From NCBI GenBank assembly GCA_021740625.1, contig JAIOZK010000030.1:1-44880 (forward strand): DNA of 44,880 nt. Direction: 5' to 3'. The DNA is from Bacteroidales bacterium (GTDB lineage Bacteria > Bacteroidota > Bacteroidia > Bacteroidales > JAIOZK01). A program made the position numbers and the translations under genes. Shown here in pieces: positions 8,447-17,399 of the stretch (positions are counted from its first letter, which is position 1; the number at the start of each line of letters is the position of its first letter). The notes under the pieces are model-generated. The model ran no database searches, was not told the origin of the DNA, and saw only the letters and a program-made list of their open reading frames with translations.

Positions 8447-9319
8447 ATGAAAAAAACATTACTCTTTTTAAGCATGTTATTGATTGTAGTCCTGGCAACA
8501 AACGCACAGGATACTATCACGGGTTACACATTCCCCAATGGCGACCCGGAAAATGATATTTATCCCAATTTCGGTCTGGAAAACAACAGCGGTTATTATA
8601 TCTCCGCAGAGGATACTGTTGCACATCCTAATACAAATAAACGGGATATTACCTTTACCGATGGAGCAACAGATTTTGCAGCCACGGCAGAAGGTTGGGA
8701 CAATGGAGAAATGGCCAAACTTTGGTCAATCAAGTTAAAGGCCGAAGGTTTTAAAGATCTTAAAGTTTCTTCAAAGCAATTATCAGATGCTGAAATGCCC
8801 GGGCCGCGCGACTGGAAAATACAGGCCAGGCTGAGCGGAGAAGACTGGATCGATCTTGATGGAGGACAAATTTCCATAGCCAACGACTGGACGGCAGGAG
8901 CAGTTGGAAATCTTGAGCTGCCGGATCAGTTTGATGATCCCGGTAGTACTTCGGTGTATATCAGATGGATCATGACCTCCAACCTGGATATAAATGGTGA
9001 TGTTGTGGAAGCCACAGGTATTTCCAAGATCGATGATGTGATCGTGACAGGTGTTATGATCAGCGGAATAGAAGAAAGCCTTTACAATTCAGCTTTTCGC
9101 TTTTATCCCAATCCCACTTTGAATGGTTATATCAACCTGGAAGCAAAGGATGAGATCACGAAATTAAGGATACTGGATGTGAATGGAAGGCTTATGAAGC
9201 AGCATAATAAACCATCTGATAAGCTTGATATTTCTGAGCTGAGCGAAGGAATTTACTTTCTCCAGGCAGCATTTGAAGATGGTGAATTCATGCCACCCCA
9301 TCGCCTGATCGTTCAATGA
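8447..9319 (+). CDS. Secreted protein with type IX sorting domain
   Basis: A 290-residue protein with a Sec signal peptide (MKKTLLFLSMLLIVVLATNAQ) and a C-terminal T9SS type A sorting domain of about 75 residues. That domain starts at FRFYPNPTLNGYINLE and contains LRILDVNGRL, ISELSEGIYFL and a terminal RLIVQ. The T9SS moves such proteins across the outer membrane and normally removes the domain. The mature part (about residues 22-210) has aromatic beta-strand character with WKIQARLSGEDW and YIRWIMTS, resembling the beta-sandwich modules of Bacteroidota extracellular proteins. No catalytic motif was recognised. It lies 26 bases after the lipoprotein gene and is followed by a terminator hairpin. 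Confidence 0.88.
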   Translation: MKKTLLFLSMLLIVVLATNAQDTITGYTFPNGDPENDIYPNFGLENNSGYYISAEDTVAHPNTNKRDITFTDGATDFAATAEGWDNGEMAKLWSIKLKAEGFKDLKVSSKQLSDAEMPGPRDWKIQARLSGEDWIDLDGGQISIANDWTAGAVGNLELPDQFDDPGSTSVYIRWIMTSNLDINGDVVEATGISKIDDVIVTGVMISGIEESLYNSAFRFYPNPTLNGYINLEAKDEITKLRILDVNGRLMKQHNKPSDKLDISELSEGIYFLQAAFEDGEFMPPHRLIVQ

Positions 9320-9329
9320 TTTTTACCCG

Positions 9330-9384
9330 GCTGTTTCAGGAAAAATGTCGTCATTTTAAACATATTCCTGAAACAGCTTTTTTT
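9330..9384 (+). terminator. Rho-independent terminator or attenuator before the TonB receptor gene
   Basis: A perfect 13-bp stem, GCTGTTTCAGGAA at 9330-9342 pairing with TTCCTGAAACAGC at 9365-9377, with a 22-base loop and a run of seven T at 9378-9384. It lies between the T9SS gene and the receptor ATG at 9394, so it either ends the upstream transcript or lowers receptor expression relative to the first two genes. Confidence 0.85.
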
Positions 9385-9393
9385 ATTCTTTCT

Positions 9394-11733
9394 ATGAAAA
9401 AGTTGATCTTTCTGCTTCTATTGCTGCCTGTTTCACTTGCAGCACAGGAGAAAATTTCGGGCAATGTTTTCGGATATGTTTACGACAGCATTTCGAAAAA
9501 AGCCATGCCGGATGCCAATGTTTTTCTCGACAAGCACAAGCATGGCACCATTACGGATGATGATGGAAAATTTACCCTGAAAGATATACCGGCAGGACGC
9601 TATGTTTTGCACGTTCAGTATATGGGATACGAACCATATCAGCAAAAGATCAATTTGAAAGATAATAAAAACGTAAATATGCGGGTCTCCTTATTATCAT
9701 CCTCCATTTTTATAGATGAAGTGGAAGTTAGTGTTCAAAGGAATGAAAGCATAAGGAATAAAGCATACCGCATCAATATGATCCAAACGGACCGGCTGGA
9801 ATCCAATCCTGCTCAGAATTTTACTGAAGTACTTGATTATGTTCCGGGAGTGAATGTTAACAATACAACCGGGATTTTTTCGGACAGGACCATCGTGAGC
9901 ATGCGCGGACTCTCGGGTAATGAGCAATCGCGTGTTCTTGTTTTGATGGATGGAATCCCCCTCAACAAATCCGACGGAGGTTCGGTAAACTGGAACCAGG
10001 TTGACCGTGAGAAAATAAAAAATATCAAGGTTCACAAAGGTCCGGGACAAGCCATCTACGGCAGCGGCGCCATGGGGGGCGTGATCGAGATCACCACCCG
10101 TGAACCCCGCCCGGGTGTGCACGGAAATGTTTTTGCTTCTTACGGAAACTATAACACCATGAAAGCTTCGGCTGATGTATCAGGGCAAAAAGATATGAAA
10201 AATGACGGTTCCCTGTCATGGACGCTGAGCAGTTTCGGCACCAAAAGCGATGGCTACATCACGGAGGCCGAGCAGTTTTATGAAATTGAAGATAGTATTC
10301 TCGTGCCTACTTTTGTTAAAGAATGGAATGTATCGGGCGGAGTAAACTATAAAAGCGGTAAATACGATCGCTTTAAGCTCAAGCTGAATTATTTCGACGA
10401 CAGGAGGGGCAATGGGGTGAAAGTGTTTGACCACATCGGGGCTTATGCCGAGCATGATACCTATTCCTCCCTATTCAACTATATCAGGAACAAAGAAAAC
10501 AAACAGTTGGATACACGTTTGTATTTTTTGCATGAGCAATATTCCCGACTTTATGAATATATGAACGAGGGAGAATACAAATTGTATGATGTAGATTCAA
10601 AACGAAAAGACATGGGTGCTGATATCCGCTTCAGTTGGTTCGATTTGGGGAAACATGATCTGCTTGCAGGGATCAACCTGAAAAACGGCAGCGTGCACGG
10701 GGTAGATACGTATTACACCTCAACAGATATTATCACAAATGCGGGCAGCATGGCTTCAGGAGCCTTGTATCTTCAGGATAATATTTCCCTGCTGGACGAG
10801 AAAATGCTGCTGACCCTGGGCGTGCGCTATGATGCAGCAGTTTTTTATGATGCTGCCTTCAGGGTGGATCATCCCTCTTATTCCATCGAATTCATGGACT
10901 TTTTCGAAGATACCCTGCGGCAGGATAAACACTGGATAGCCTTTTGCCCGAATGCCTCCCTGCAGTACCGCTTTGGAGAAGAAAACCGCATTTATTTTTC
11001 AGCCGGGAGGGGGTTTCGTGCTCCAACCCTGGACGATATGACCCGGACCGGAAAGAAAAGAGGTACTTTCAAAGTTGCCAACCCCGAACTCAAACCTGAA
11101 TTGCTCGATAATTATGAACTGGGAATGGATATCAGTCCGTTTACAAATCTGAATTTGGGACTTTCGGCCTTTTATTCAATCGGTCACGATTTTATGTACT
11201 ATGTAAGTACCGGGGATTCTGTGAATATGGGATACAAGATCACACCCATTATTCGCAAGGAGAACATCAGCAGAGTAAATATTTACGGTTTTGAAGCTAG
11301 CACCGAATATACCCTGGGAAGCCGGTTGCTCGCCTATGTGAATTATACCTGGAATTATTCAGCGATCACCGAATATGTAATGACTGATCCTAAAGTGGAT
11401 GTTGACCTGGAAGGAAAACATCTGACAGATGTACCCAATCATAAAGTCAGCGCCGGGATTGTATACAAATACCTGGGTTTTACCACCAATTTTAATTTTA
11501 AATATATTGGAGAGAGATGGATCAATGATCAGAATATCATAGATGACGAATATCTTTTTACAGACCGATATCCTGCATACAGCATCTTTAATTTCAGTTT
11601 AAGGAAAACCTTTTTCAATGCACTGGAAGCAGGATTCAGCATCGATAATATTTTTAATACCATTTATATCGATAACTCAGCCCAACGCAATCCCGGCAGG
11701 ATGATCATGGGACGGGTGGGGTACAGGTTCTAG
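9394..11733 (+). CDS. TonB-dependent outer-membrane receptor with N-terminal carboxypeptidase-regulatory-like domain
   Basis: The start at 9394 gives a normal signal peptide (MKKLIFLLLLLPVSLAAQ). The in-frame ATG at 9316 would add 26 residues translated through the terminator stem and is rejected. The order is signal peptide, a CarboxypepD_reg-like beta-sandwich (GYVYDSISKKAMPDANVFL, about 25-105), a plug domain (VLDYVPGVNV, SMRGL, VLMDGIPL, GPGQAIYGSGAMGGVIEI), and a 22-strand barrel ending GRVGYRF. Length, about 779 residues, is that of a stand-alone siderophore, vitamin or metal receptor rather than a SusC (about 1000). No SusD gene is present. The upstream lipoprotein and T9SS protein are likely accessory factors; the substrate is unknown. 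Confidence 0.93.
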   Translation: MKKLIFLLLLLPVSLAAQEKISGNVFGYVYDSISKKAMPDANVFLDKHKHGTITDDDGKFTLKDIPAGRYVLHVQYMGYEPYQQKINLKDNKNVNMRVSLLSSSIFIDEVEVSVQRNESIRNKAYRINMIQTDRLESNPAQNFTEVLDYVPGVNVNNTTGIFSDRTIVSMRGLSGNEQSRVLVLMDGIPLNKSDGGSVNWNQVDREKIKNIKVHKGPGQAIYGSGAMGGVIEITTREPRPGVHGNVFASYGNYNTMKASADVSGQKDMKNDGSLSWTLSSFGTKSDGYITEAEQFYEIEDSILVPTFVKEWNVSGGVNYKSGKYDRFKLKLNYFDDRRGNGVKVFDHIGAYAEHDTYSSLFNYIRNKENKQLDTRLYFLHEQYSRLYEYMNEGEYKLYDVDSKRKDMGADIRFSWFDLGKHDLLAGINLKNGSVHGVDTYYTSTDIITNAGSMASGALYLQDNISLLDEKMLLTLGVRYDAAVFYDAAFRVDHPSYSIEFMDFFEDTLRQDKHWIAFCPNASLQYRFGEENRIYFSAGRGFRAPTLDDMTRTGKKRGTFKVANPELKPELLDNYELGMDISPFTNLNLGLSAFYSIGHDFMYYVSTGDSVNMGYKITPIIRKENISRVNIYGFEASTEYTLGSRLLAYVNYTWNYSAITEYVMTDPKVDVDLEGKHLTDVPNHKVSAGIVYKYLGFTTNFNFKYIGERWINDQNIIDDEYLFTDRYPAYSIFNFSLRKTFFNALEAGFSIDNIFNTIYIDNSAQRNPGRMIMGRVGYRF

Positions 11734-11847
11734 ATTTTGTAATCTGTTTTAACAGGATTGTACCCTGGTTTGACTTCAAATGATATGCTCAATTGGTTTT
11801 TAATGATACCTTGGTTAAAACTAAATACTGATGAATGCTGCATCCTT

Positions 11848-12942
11848 TTAAAGAACCATACCTATCCTCACATCCAGAAAATCAGCAACATGACCATGTG
11901 CCTTCAGCCCGATCCCACCGATCAGAAAATCATTGAACCGGAACAGGAAGCCATAACGCTGGTAAAATGTTTCTTTTTTATAAGGATTGTAAACATATAC
12001 CCCAAACTGCTGGTAAAACACAACCTGTCCGAGTATAAAGTCATTGCCCGCCATAATTCCCACAAGGTGATGATCGGTATTTTTCTTTTCCATTTTCATC
12101 TTTTCCCTGTAACGCCAGTCTTTAATTCCTTCCACTCCAATGCTGATTGCATTGATTCGTGAAACCTGCCGGCTGAACCGGAAAGTCAATCCCAGGATGG
12201 TGTATTTTTTTTTCTTGCCAAGTGTGTCGTAAGGCAGGCCTGAAAGAAAAAGTTCCAGATAGTACCGATTCTGTTTTTCAATATTTTGTTTCCAATCTGT
12301 AGCCTTGTATGGCTGGAAACGCCCCGCTCTCAAATAATAATCAATTCCCAAACTAATTGTTGGATAATTAATTCCTTTATTGGGTTCCTTCATTCTGCCA
12401 TTTGAAATATGGTTATAGTTGGCCGACAGGTTCAACAGCCACCTGGGATTGATTTTGTAGTTTAAGGTTGTTGAGAGTGCCAACGGAAAACTTATATATG
12501 TGCTGTATGACATATTATCTGGATTGTTTTCAGGGTGGTGGGGACTTGAAGCGTATGACAATCCCATGCCCGCCCGAAAAGAAAAACTTAGCTTATTGTT
12601 CATTCCAAAGAAAGGCTCAAGCAAAAAAAGCAAATTCAATCCGTTACCCAGCACATCGGGATTATCAAAATTCCAGTAACTCAGCGAAAATCCTAATCTG
12701 GGAAAACATAAACACTTGTTGTATGATCTTTCCCTGTTGTAATGCCACATAATGTTAGCTTCAATACCAAAGGGGTAAGAATCTTTCACCGCTCGGAGGT
12801 GCCTGGAGTGAATGATCACAAATCCATAATGTGCTTTAACACCAATGCTCAATGGAACCTTTGAACTATCCGGTGGCTTGAAGCCATGACATAGTGAAGC
12901 AATGAAAACAAAGAGTATTAATGTGATTATAGATTTTCTCAT
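11848..12942 (-). CDS. Acyloxyacyl hydrolase, PagL-like lipid A 3-O-deacylase family
   Basis: A 364-residue outer-membrane enzyme candidate with a short signal peptide (MRKSIITLILFVFIASLCHG). The key segment is NYNHISNGRMKEPNKGINYP, about residues 175-194. It holds the H-x-S pair (H178, S180) and the following N-G and P-N-x-G-x-N residues typical of PagL/acyloxyacyl hydrolase barrels in Bacteroidota. PagL cuts the 3-O acyl chain from lipid A in the outer membrane. The Bacteroidota form is longer than Pseudomonas PagL, with about 150 further C-terminal residues of beta-strand character. It is convergent with the TonB receptor gene and stands alone. A role in lipid A remodelling is inferred from the family, not shown. 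Confidence 0.72.
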   Translation of the reverse strand: MRKSIITLILFVFIASLCHGFKPPDSSKVPLSIGVKAHYGFVIIHSRHLRAVKDSYPFGIEANIMWHYNRERSYNKCLCFPRLGFSLSYWNFDNPDVLGNGLNLLFLLEPFFGMNNKLSFSFRAGMGLSYASSPHHPENNPDNMSYSTYISFPLALSTTLNYKINPRWLLNLSANYNHISNGRMKEPNKGINYPTISLGIDYYLRAGRFQPYKATDWKQNIEKQNRYYLELFLSGLPYDTLGKKKKYTILGLTFRFSRQVSRINAISIGVEGIKDWRYREKMKMEKKNTDHHLVGIMAGNDFILGQVVFYQQFGVYVYNPYKKETFYQRYGFLFRFNDFLIGGIGLKAHGHVADFLDVRIGMVL

Positions 12943-13083
12943 TTGATAATTTAAGGTGCATCCATTGAGAAATAAAAATAATGATTAAATTAAAGATGAG
13001 ACGCAATTTAACCGATCATTCTTTGATGTAGATTGCAATTGTCTTGATTTGGATAAAACATTCGGGAATAATAATCGGGATAC

Positions 13084-13118
13084 AAAAAACCCTTGCTAAT
13101 ACACTTGATTAACAAGGG
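13084..13118 (-). terminator. Rho-independent terminator of tRNA-Phe
   Basis: On the minus strand CCCTTG (13118-13113) pairs with CAAGGG (13095-13090) and is followed by a run of six T. It lies eight bases past the tRNA 3' end. Confidence 0.75.
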
Positions 13119-13125
13119 CTGTTTG

Positions 13126-13198
<73 letters not shown>

Positions 13199-13296
13199 GG
13201 AATTTGAGTGTGCAAATTTAATTCAAAATTTCAAACTGACGAAAAAAATCTCCACATTCCTTAACATTTCTTCCTTAATTTTTAAGTCTTATGGAT

Positions 13297-13304
13297 TATC
13301 TTTG
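13297..13304 (+). promoter_or_regulatory. Bacteroidota -7 box TATCTTTG upstream of coaX
   Basis: TATCTTTG matches TAnnTTTG and lies 34 bases before the coaX ATG, at the head of the plus-strand block. No good -33 TTTG is seen at the usual distance. Confidence 0.4.
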
Positions 13305-13338
13305 GTTATTTTGTATAAAATCATGAATCATTAATCCA

Positions 13339-14082
13339 ATGAAACTTGTCCTGGATTTTGGAAATACCCTGAAGAAATTTGCGCTGTTTGAAGGCAACAA
13401 CCTGATCAAGTTGGAAAGCTTGTCATCGGGAGATCAGGATCTCGAGGATTTTACAAAGGATTTCCTGAGGAAGTTCAGCAATGTCGGGGTTCATTCTGCC
13501 ATCCTTTCTGCAGTAATAAATTATCCCCAAAAATTTGACCAGTATCTATCAGAGAACTTTACTTTTCTGAAGCTCCATCACCAGACTCCCCTGCCGGTCG
13601 GAATCGATTATGATACAATGGAAACCCTGGGGAAAGACCGCATGGCCATCGCTTCTGCTGCCGCTGTATTGTTCCCGGGGAGCAACGTACTGGCCATTGT
13701 TGTGGGTTCCTGCATCACTTATGACTTTGTCGATAATGATGGCAGTTACCAGGGTGGTGCAATCTCTCCGGGTATGAGACTTCGATTCAGAGCACTTCAT
13801 AATTTTACAGATCAATTGCCGTTATTGGAAGGCAGGAAGGATGCTGATCTTACCGGGAAATCCACCGAAGATTCGATTTTATCCGGGGTAGTGAATGGAA
13901 TGCGCGCTGAGATAGAAGGCATCATCGAACGCTATGCGGCGATTTATGAAAATTTAACAGTATTGTTGAGCGGGGGCGACATGAATTATTTTGATAAGAG
14001 CTTAAAAAATAACATCTTTGCAATCCCAAATTTGGTTTTGACCGGATTGAACATTATACTGGATTTTAATGAAAAGAGCTAA
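13339..14082 (+). CDS. coaX: Type III pantothenate kinase
   Basis: The enzyme phosphorylates pantothenate, the first step of coenzyme A synthesis. This 247-residue protein has the type III features: the N-terminal phosphate loop LDFGNT (D6), the LGKDR motif at 97-101 (D100, catalytic base region), the second phosphate motif VVGSCITYDF around 122-130, and QGGAISPGMRL. These belong to the acetate/sugar kinase-Hsp70-actin fold and distinguish it from CoaA. Length is typical. It opens a tightly spaced plus-strand block; the next gene starts 14 bases inside its 3' end. That overlap and the conserved order suggest cotranscription with the envelope genes downstream. Confidence 0.94.
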   Translation: MKLVLDFGNTLKKFALFEGNNLIKLESLSSGDQDLEDFTKDFLRKFSNVGVHSAILSAVINYPQKFDQYLSENFTFLKLHHQTPLPVGIDYDTMETLGKDRMAIASAAAVLFPGSNVLAIVVGSCITYDFVDNDGSYQGGAISPGMRLRFRALHNFTDQLPLLEGRKDADLTGKSTEDSILSGVVNGMRAEIEGIIERYAAIYENLTVLLSGGDMNYFDKSLKNNIFAIPNLVLTGLNIILDFNEKS

Positions 14083-15364
14083 GGCAGGTAAAACACTAAT
14101 TTTGATTTCATTGTTTTTATGGGCAGGGATTTCCAGCCAGGCGCAAACCACAACAAGGATCAACTCACCCTACACACTCTTCGGGGTAGGAAATCTAAAC
14201 AACACAAATAACAACGTACGTAGCATGTCGATGGGCGGGATCAAATACGGATGGCGCGACAGCCGGCTGATCAATCCTGCTAACCCTGCAAGTTATACGG
14301 CATTCGACTCCCTTTCTTTCTTATTCGAGGGAGCATTATATTCAAATATCAGCACACTGAAATCTGCTGAGTTAAGCCAGGAATCAAGATCGGCTTCTCT
14401 GAACTACCTGACATTCGGTTTTCCGGTTACCCACTGGTGGAAGGCAAGTTTTGGATTGTTGCCATACAGCAATGTTGGTTACAATGTACTGCAGGAGAAA
14501 GAAGAAGAAAATATTGGTTTAACCCGATACAGAAATGAAGGTTCTGGTGGCCTGAACCAGGTTTATTTCGGAAGTGGCTTTAAAATATCGGATAATCTCT
14601 CCCTGGGAGTCAATGCCTCATTTGTTTTCGGAACCATTGACCGCGGAGTATCGGTGACCTTCCCCGATTCCGGTTTCTACATAAGCAGCCGGATCGATCG
14701 TTCTGTGACTGCCAACGATTTTGTTTTTACCTATGGTCTGCAATATACCAAACCGCTGAAGAATGACCTGGAATACACCATTGGCATTTCTTTCAGCAAT
14801 CAGAGCAACTTAAGAGCGGACAAAGATTACCTGGTCAGAAGTTTTTACGGAGAGCAAAGTAACATCCGGTTTTACCGTGATACCATACAGTATAACACAG
14901 GGGTCAAGGGCGATATCATTTTGCCTGCAGGCATAGGAGCCGGTATAACTTTCAAGAAAAAGGACAAATGGCTGATCGGAGCCGATTTTGACTGGCAGAA
15001 CTGGGAAAAGTTCAGGCAATTCGATCAGTCCGATTCCCTGGACAATAGATTTTCCATAGGTTTTGGAGCGCAATTCATTCCCGACAGGTACAGTGTATTC
15101 TCCTACTGGGAAAGATTGAGTTACCGCTTCGGTTTCAGGTACACAAATGGCAGTCTCAATATCCGCGGCAACCAGATCAATGAATATGGCATAAGTTTTG
15201 GAATTGGGTTTCCTGTCTGGAAGTCAAGATCCATGATGAATCTGGGAGTTGAATTGGGACGTTGGGGAACTACCAAAGATAATTTAATACAGGAAAACTT
15301 TATTCGGGTTATCTTTGCAATATCAATTTATGAAAACTGGTTCATCAAACCTAAATACAATTAA
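14069..15364 (+). CDS. Conserved outer-membrane protein, FadL-like barrel candidate
   Basis: A 431-residue protein with a signal peptide (MKRAKAGKTLILISLFLWAGISSQAQ) followed by TRINSPYTLFGVGNL and the pattern RSMSMGG, INPANPASY. These are typical starts of Bacteroidota FadL-like outer-membrane barrels. The remainder alternates strands and turns (FGSGFKISDNLSLGVNASF, YRFGFRYTNG), with no catalytic motif. It overlaps coaX by 14 bases, and the next gene follows after 20 bases. A gene of this type next to coaX and ahead of a TPR gene and lptC is a recurring order in the phylum, which suggests an envelope function. The precise role is unknown. Confidence 0.82.
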   Translation: MKRAKAGKTLILISLFLWAGISSQAQTTTRINSPYTLFGVGNLNNTNNNVRSMSMGGIKYGWRDSRLINPANPASYTAFDSLSFLFEGALYSNISTLKSAELSQESRSASLNYLTFGFPVTHWWKASFGLLPYSNVGYNVLQEKEEENIGLTRYRNEGSGGLNQVYFGSGFKISDNLSLGVNASFVFGTIDRGVSVTFPDSGFYISSRIDRSVTANDFVFTYGLQYTKPLKNDLEYTIGISFSNQSNLRADKDYLVRSFYGEQSNIRFYRDTIQYNTGVKGDIILPAGIGAGITFKKKDKWLIGADFDWQNWEKFRQFDQSDSLDNRFSIGFGAQFIPDRYSVFSYWERLSYRFGFRYTNGSLNIRGNQINEYGISFGIGFPVWKSRSMMNLGVELGRWGTTKDNLIQENFIRVIFAISIYENWFIKPKYN

Positions 15365-15384
15365 AGAATTTAACAAAAACAAAA

Positions 15385-16776
15385 ATGATTATGAAACGAA
15401 AAATCTTCATTGGCTTATTGATTTTTGCCGCCGGTTTGTTTGTTGCTCCTGCTGCATTTTCCCAGGAAGAAGAATCTGATGATCAGGATGACGGTTTATG
15501 CGAAAACAGATACGGGGCAACTGCAGAAGATTCAGCCCAATGTGTTATGAATATTTCTCTTTACAGGGAGTTTTATAAACAATGGAAGAAAGATGATTAT
15601 AATAACAATATTGTTAAAGATGCTGTAAAGCCATGGAGATGGGTCTTCCTGAATTGTCCATGCGGAACACAAAATACCTATATCGACGGAGCCAACATAC
15701 TTGGCAAATACCTGATCGAAAATGCAAAAACACCGGAGGAGAAGAATGCTTATATCGATACACTCATGATGCTTTATGATCAGCGGATCAAGTATTTTAA
15801 CAAGGAGGGATACGTTCTGGGCCGCAAAGGTGTTGATCTTTACAAGTTCCGCACCAAGGATTATGATAAAGCTTTTGAATATTTTAAACGTTCGGTTGAG
15901 CTGGAAGGCAACAAATCAAGTGGTGCTGTTCTCGTATATTATTTCCGCACAGCGATCAAAATGGCTACCTCCAACAAAATGGACTCCACGGTCATCGTTG
16001 AAACCTATGATCAGATCTCTGATATCATTGATCATAATCTGAAAAAAGCCAGTCCGAGAAACAAAGCCATATGGGAAAATATCAAAGGCAATATTGAAGT
16101 TACTTTCGAGCCTTTTGCAACCTGTGAAGATCTGGTTAGCATATACAGCAAGAAATTTGAAGAGAATCCGGATGATGTTGAGTTGCTGAAAAAGATTACC
16201 GAAATGCTTGACAAGAAAAAATGCAACGATACGGAGTTGTTTTTCGAAACTTCCATTAAGCTTTACGATCTTGAGCCATCACCGGTGGCTGCTTTTATGA
16301 TCGGTAAAATGCTGATCAATAAACAGGATTATAACAAAGCCATAGAATATCTGCAGGAAGCAACGGCTCTGGAAGGCAATGAAGAAAAGGCAGATGCTTA
16401 TTATTACATGGCGTTTTGCTACCAGACACTCAAGAATTTCTCAAAGGCCAGACAAATGGCACGCAAAGCCATTGAAGAAAATCCTGAAAAAGGAATTGCT
16501 TACATCCTGATTGGTGATCTGTATGCTGCCAGTTCGAATGAATGTGCCAGCGATGATATCATGAAAAAATCAGTATACTGGATTGCCGTTGACTATTATT
16601 ACAAAGCCAAGAAAATGGATCCCACAGTGTCAGAGATGGCTGATGAAAGAATACGCTCCTATTCAAAATATTTCCCAACCAAAGAAGAGCTGTTCTTCCA
16701 TGATTATGAAGATGGGGATACTTATACGGTAGGTTGCTGGATCAATGAAACAACCACGGTGCGTTCGGCAAAATAA
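15385..16776 (+). CDS. Secreted tetratricopeptide-repeat protein
   Basis: A 463-residue protein with a signal peptide (MKRKIFIGLLIFAAGLFVAP, starting at the first or third codon; ATG at 15385 and 15391 are both possible) and an acidic stretch after cleavage (QEEESDDQDDG). TPR-like helical hairpins are visible, for example DYDKAFEYFKRSVELEGN, DYNKAIEYLQEATALEGN and NFSKARQMARKAIEENPEKG. TPR domains bind partner proteins; here that would be in the periplasm. Four or more cysteines (MNCPCG region, ATCEDL, KKCND, SNECAS) could form disulfides. It ends on the base that starts lptC, so the two are probably translationally coupled. Confidence 0.88.
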   Translation: MIMKRKIFIGLLIFAAGLFVAPAAFSQEEESDDQDDGLCENRYGATAEDSAQCVMNISLYREFYKQWKKDDYNNNIVKDAVKPWRWVFLNCPCGTQNTYIDGANILGKYLIENAKTPEEKNAYIDTLMMLYDQRIKYFNKEGYVLGRKGVDLYKFRTKDYDKAFEYFKRSVELEGNKSSGAVLVYYFRTAIKMATSNKMDSTVIVETYDQISDIIDHNLKKASPRNKAIWENIKGNIEVTFEPFATCEDLVSIYSKKFEENPDDVELLKKITEMLDKKKCNDTELFFETSIKLYDLEPSPVAAFMIGKMLINKQDYNKAIEYLQEATALEGNEEKADAYYYMAFCYQTLKNFSKARQMARKAIEENPEKGIAYILIGDLYAASSNECASDDIMKKSVYWIAVDYYYKAKKMDPTVSEMADERIRSYSKYFPTKEELFFHDYEDGDTYTVGCWINETTTVRSAK

Positions 16777-17369
16777 TGCATTGGTATAATTTGAAGACAG
16801 TACCTGAAATACATAATTATTTTGAAAAAAGCATTGTCGTGATCCTGCTCGCGACAATGCTTTTTGCATGTAAAAGGGATTTAAAGACCGTTGCAGCCTA
16901 TGGCGAGATCGATACCCTGCCTGAGCTTACCGCCAGAAACATAGAATATGTAAGGAGTGATTCGGGAGAAATACAGGCCATACTTACCAGTCCTTTGATG
17001 TACCAGTATACAGGAGATGATGAGTACATCGTATTTCCGGAAGGTTTTCAGGTTGAATTTTTCGATTCGGTCGGGCAAATACAATCCCGCCTGACCGCTG
17101 AATATGGCATCAGTTACCAAAAGAAAAAAATCATGGAGGCCAGGAAAAATGTCAGGATCATTAATTTTGAGAAAAACGAACAACTCGATACCGAGAAACT
17201 CATCTGGGATCAGCGCAAGAAAATTATATACTCGGATACAACAGTCAAGATAACAACGGAAGAAGATGTTTTGTTCGGCACCGGATTAGAAGCAGACGAA
17301 TCCTTCGACAAATATGAAATCTTTGATCCCAGTGGTGAAATGGAAATTGAAGAAGAAGATGAAAAATAA
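16776..17369 (+). CDS. lptC: LPS export ABC transporter periplasmic protein LptC
   Basis: LptC is the bitopic inner-membrane or lipid-anchored component that takes LPS from LptBFG and hands it to LptA in the periplasmic bridge. This 197-residue protein has a hydrophobic N-terminus with a lipobox-like LFAC (C32), so it may be a lipoprotein. A beta-jellyroll region follows, with the typical pattern YGEIDTLPELTARNIEYVRSDSG, SPLMYQY, FPEGFQVEFFD and LTAEYGISY. The tail is strongly acidic (EMEIEEEDEK). The start overlaps the TPR stop by one base (TAATG). Low sequence conservation of LptC means the call leans on pattern and conserved gene order. Confidence 0.87.
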   Translation: MHWYNLKTVPEIHNYFEKSIVVILLATMLFACKRDLKTVAAYGEIDTLPELTARNIEYVRSDSGEIQAILTSPLMYQYTGDDEYIVFPEGFQVEFFDSVGQIQSRLTAEYGISYQKKKIMEARKNVRIINFEKNEQLDTEKLIWDQRKKIIYSDTTVKITTEEDVLFGTGLEADESFDKYEIFDPSGEMEIEEEDEK

Positions 17370-17399
17370 TCCTAACTTTATTCTTCAGGAATAAAAGTA

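Noticed and set aside
9316-9393. Longer N-terminus for the TonB receptor starting at an ATG overlapping the upstream stop
   Set aside because: It would translate through a perfect terminator stem and place 26 non-signal residues before an ideal signal peptide at 9394.
11758-12162. A 134-residue plus-strand frame after the TonB receptor
   Set aside because: It mostly overlaps the acyloxyacyl hydrolase gene on the other strand, which has a signal peptide, family motif and normal length.
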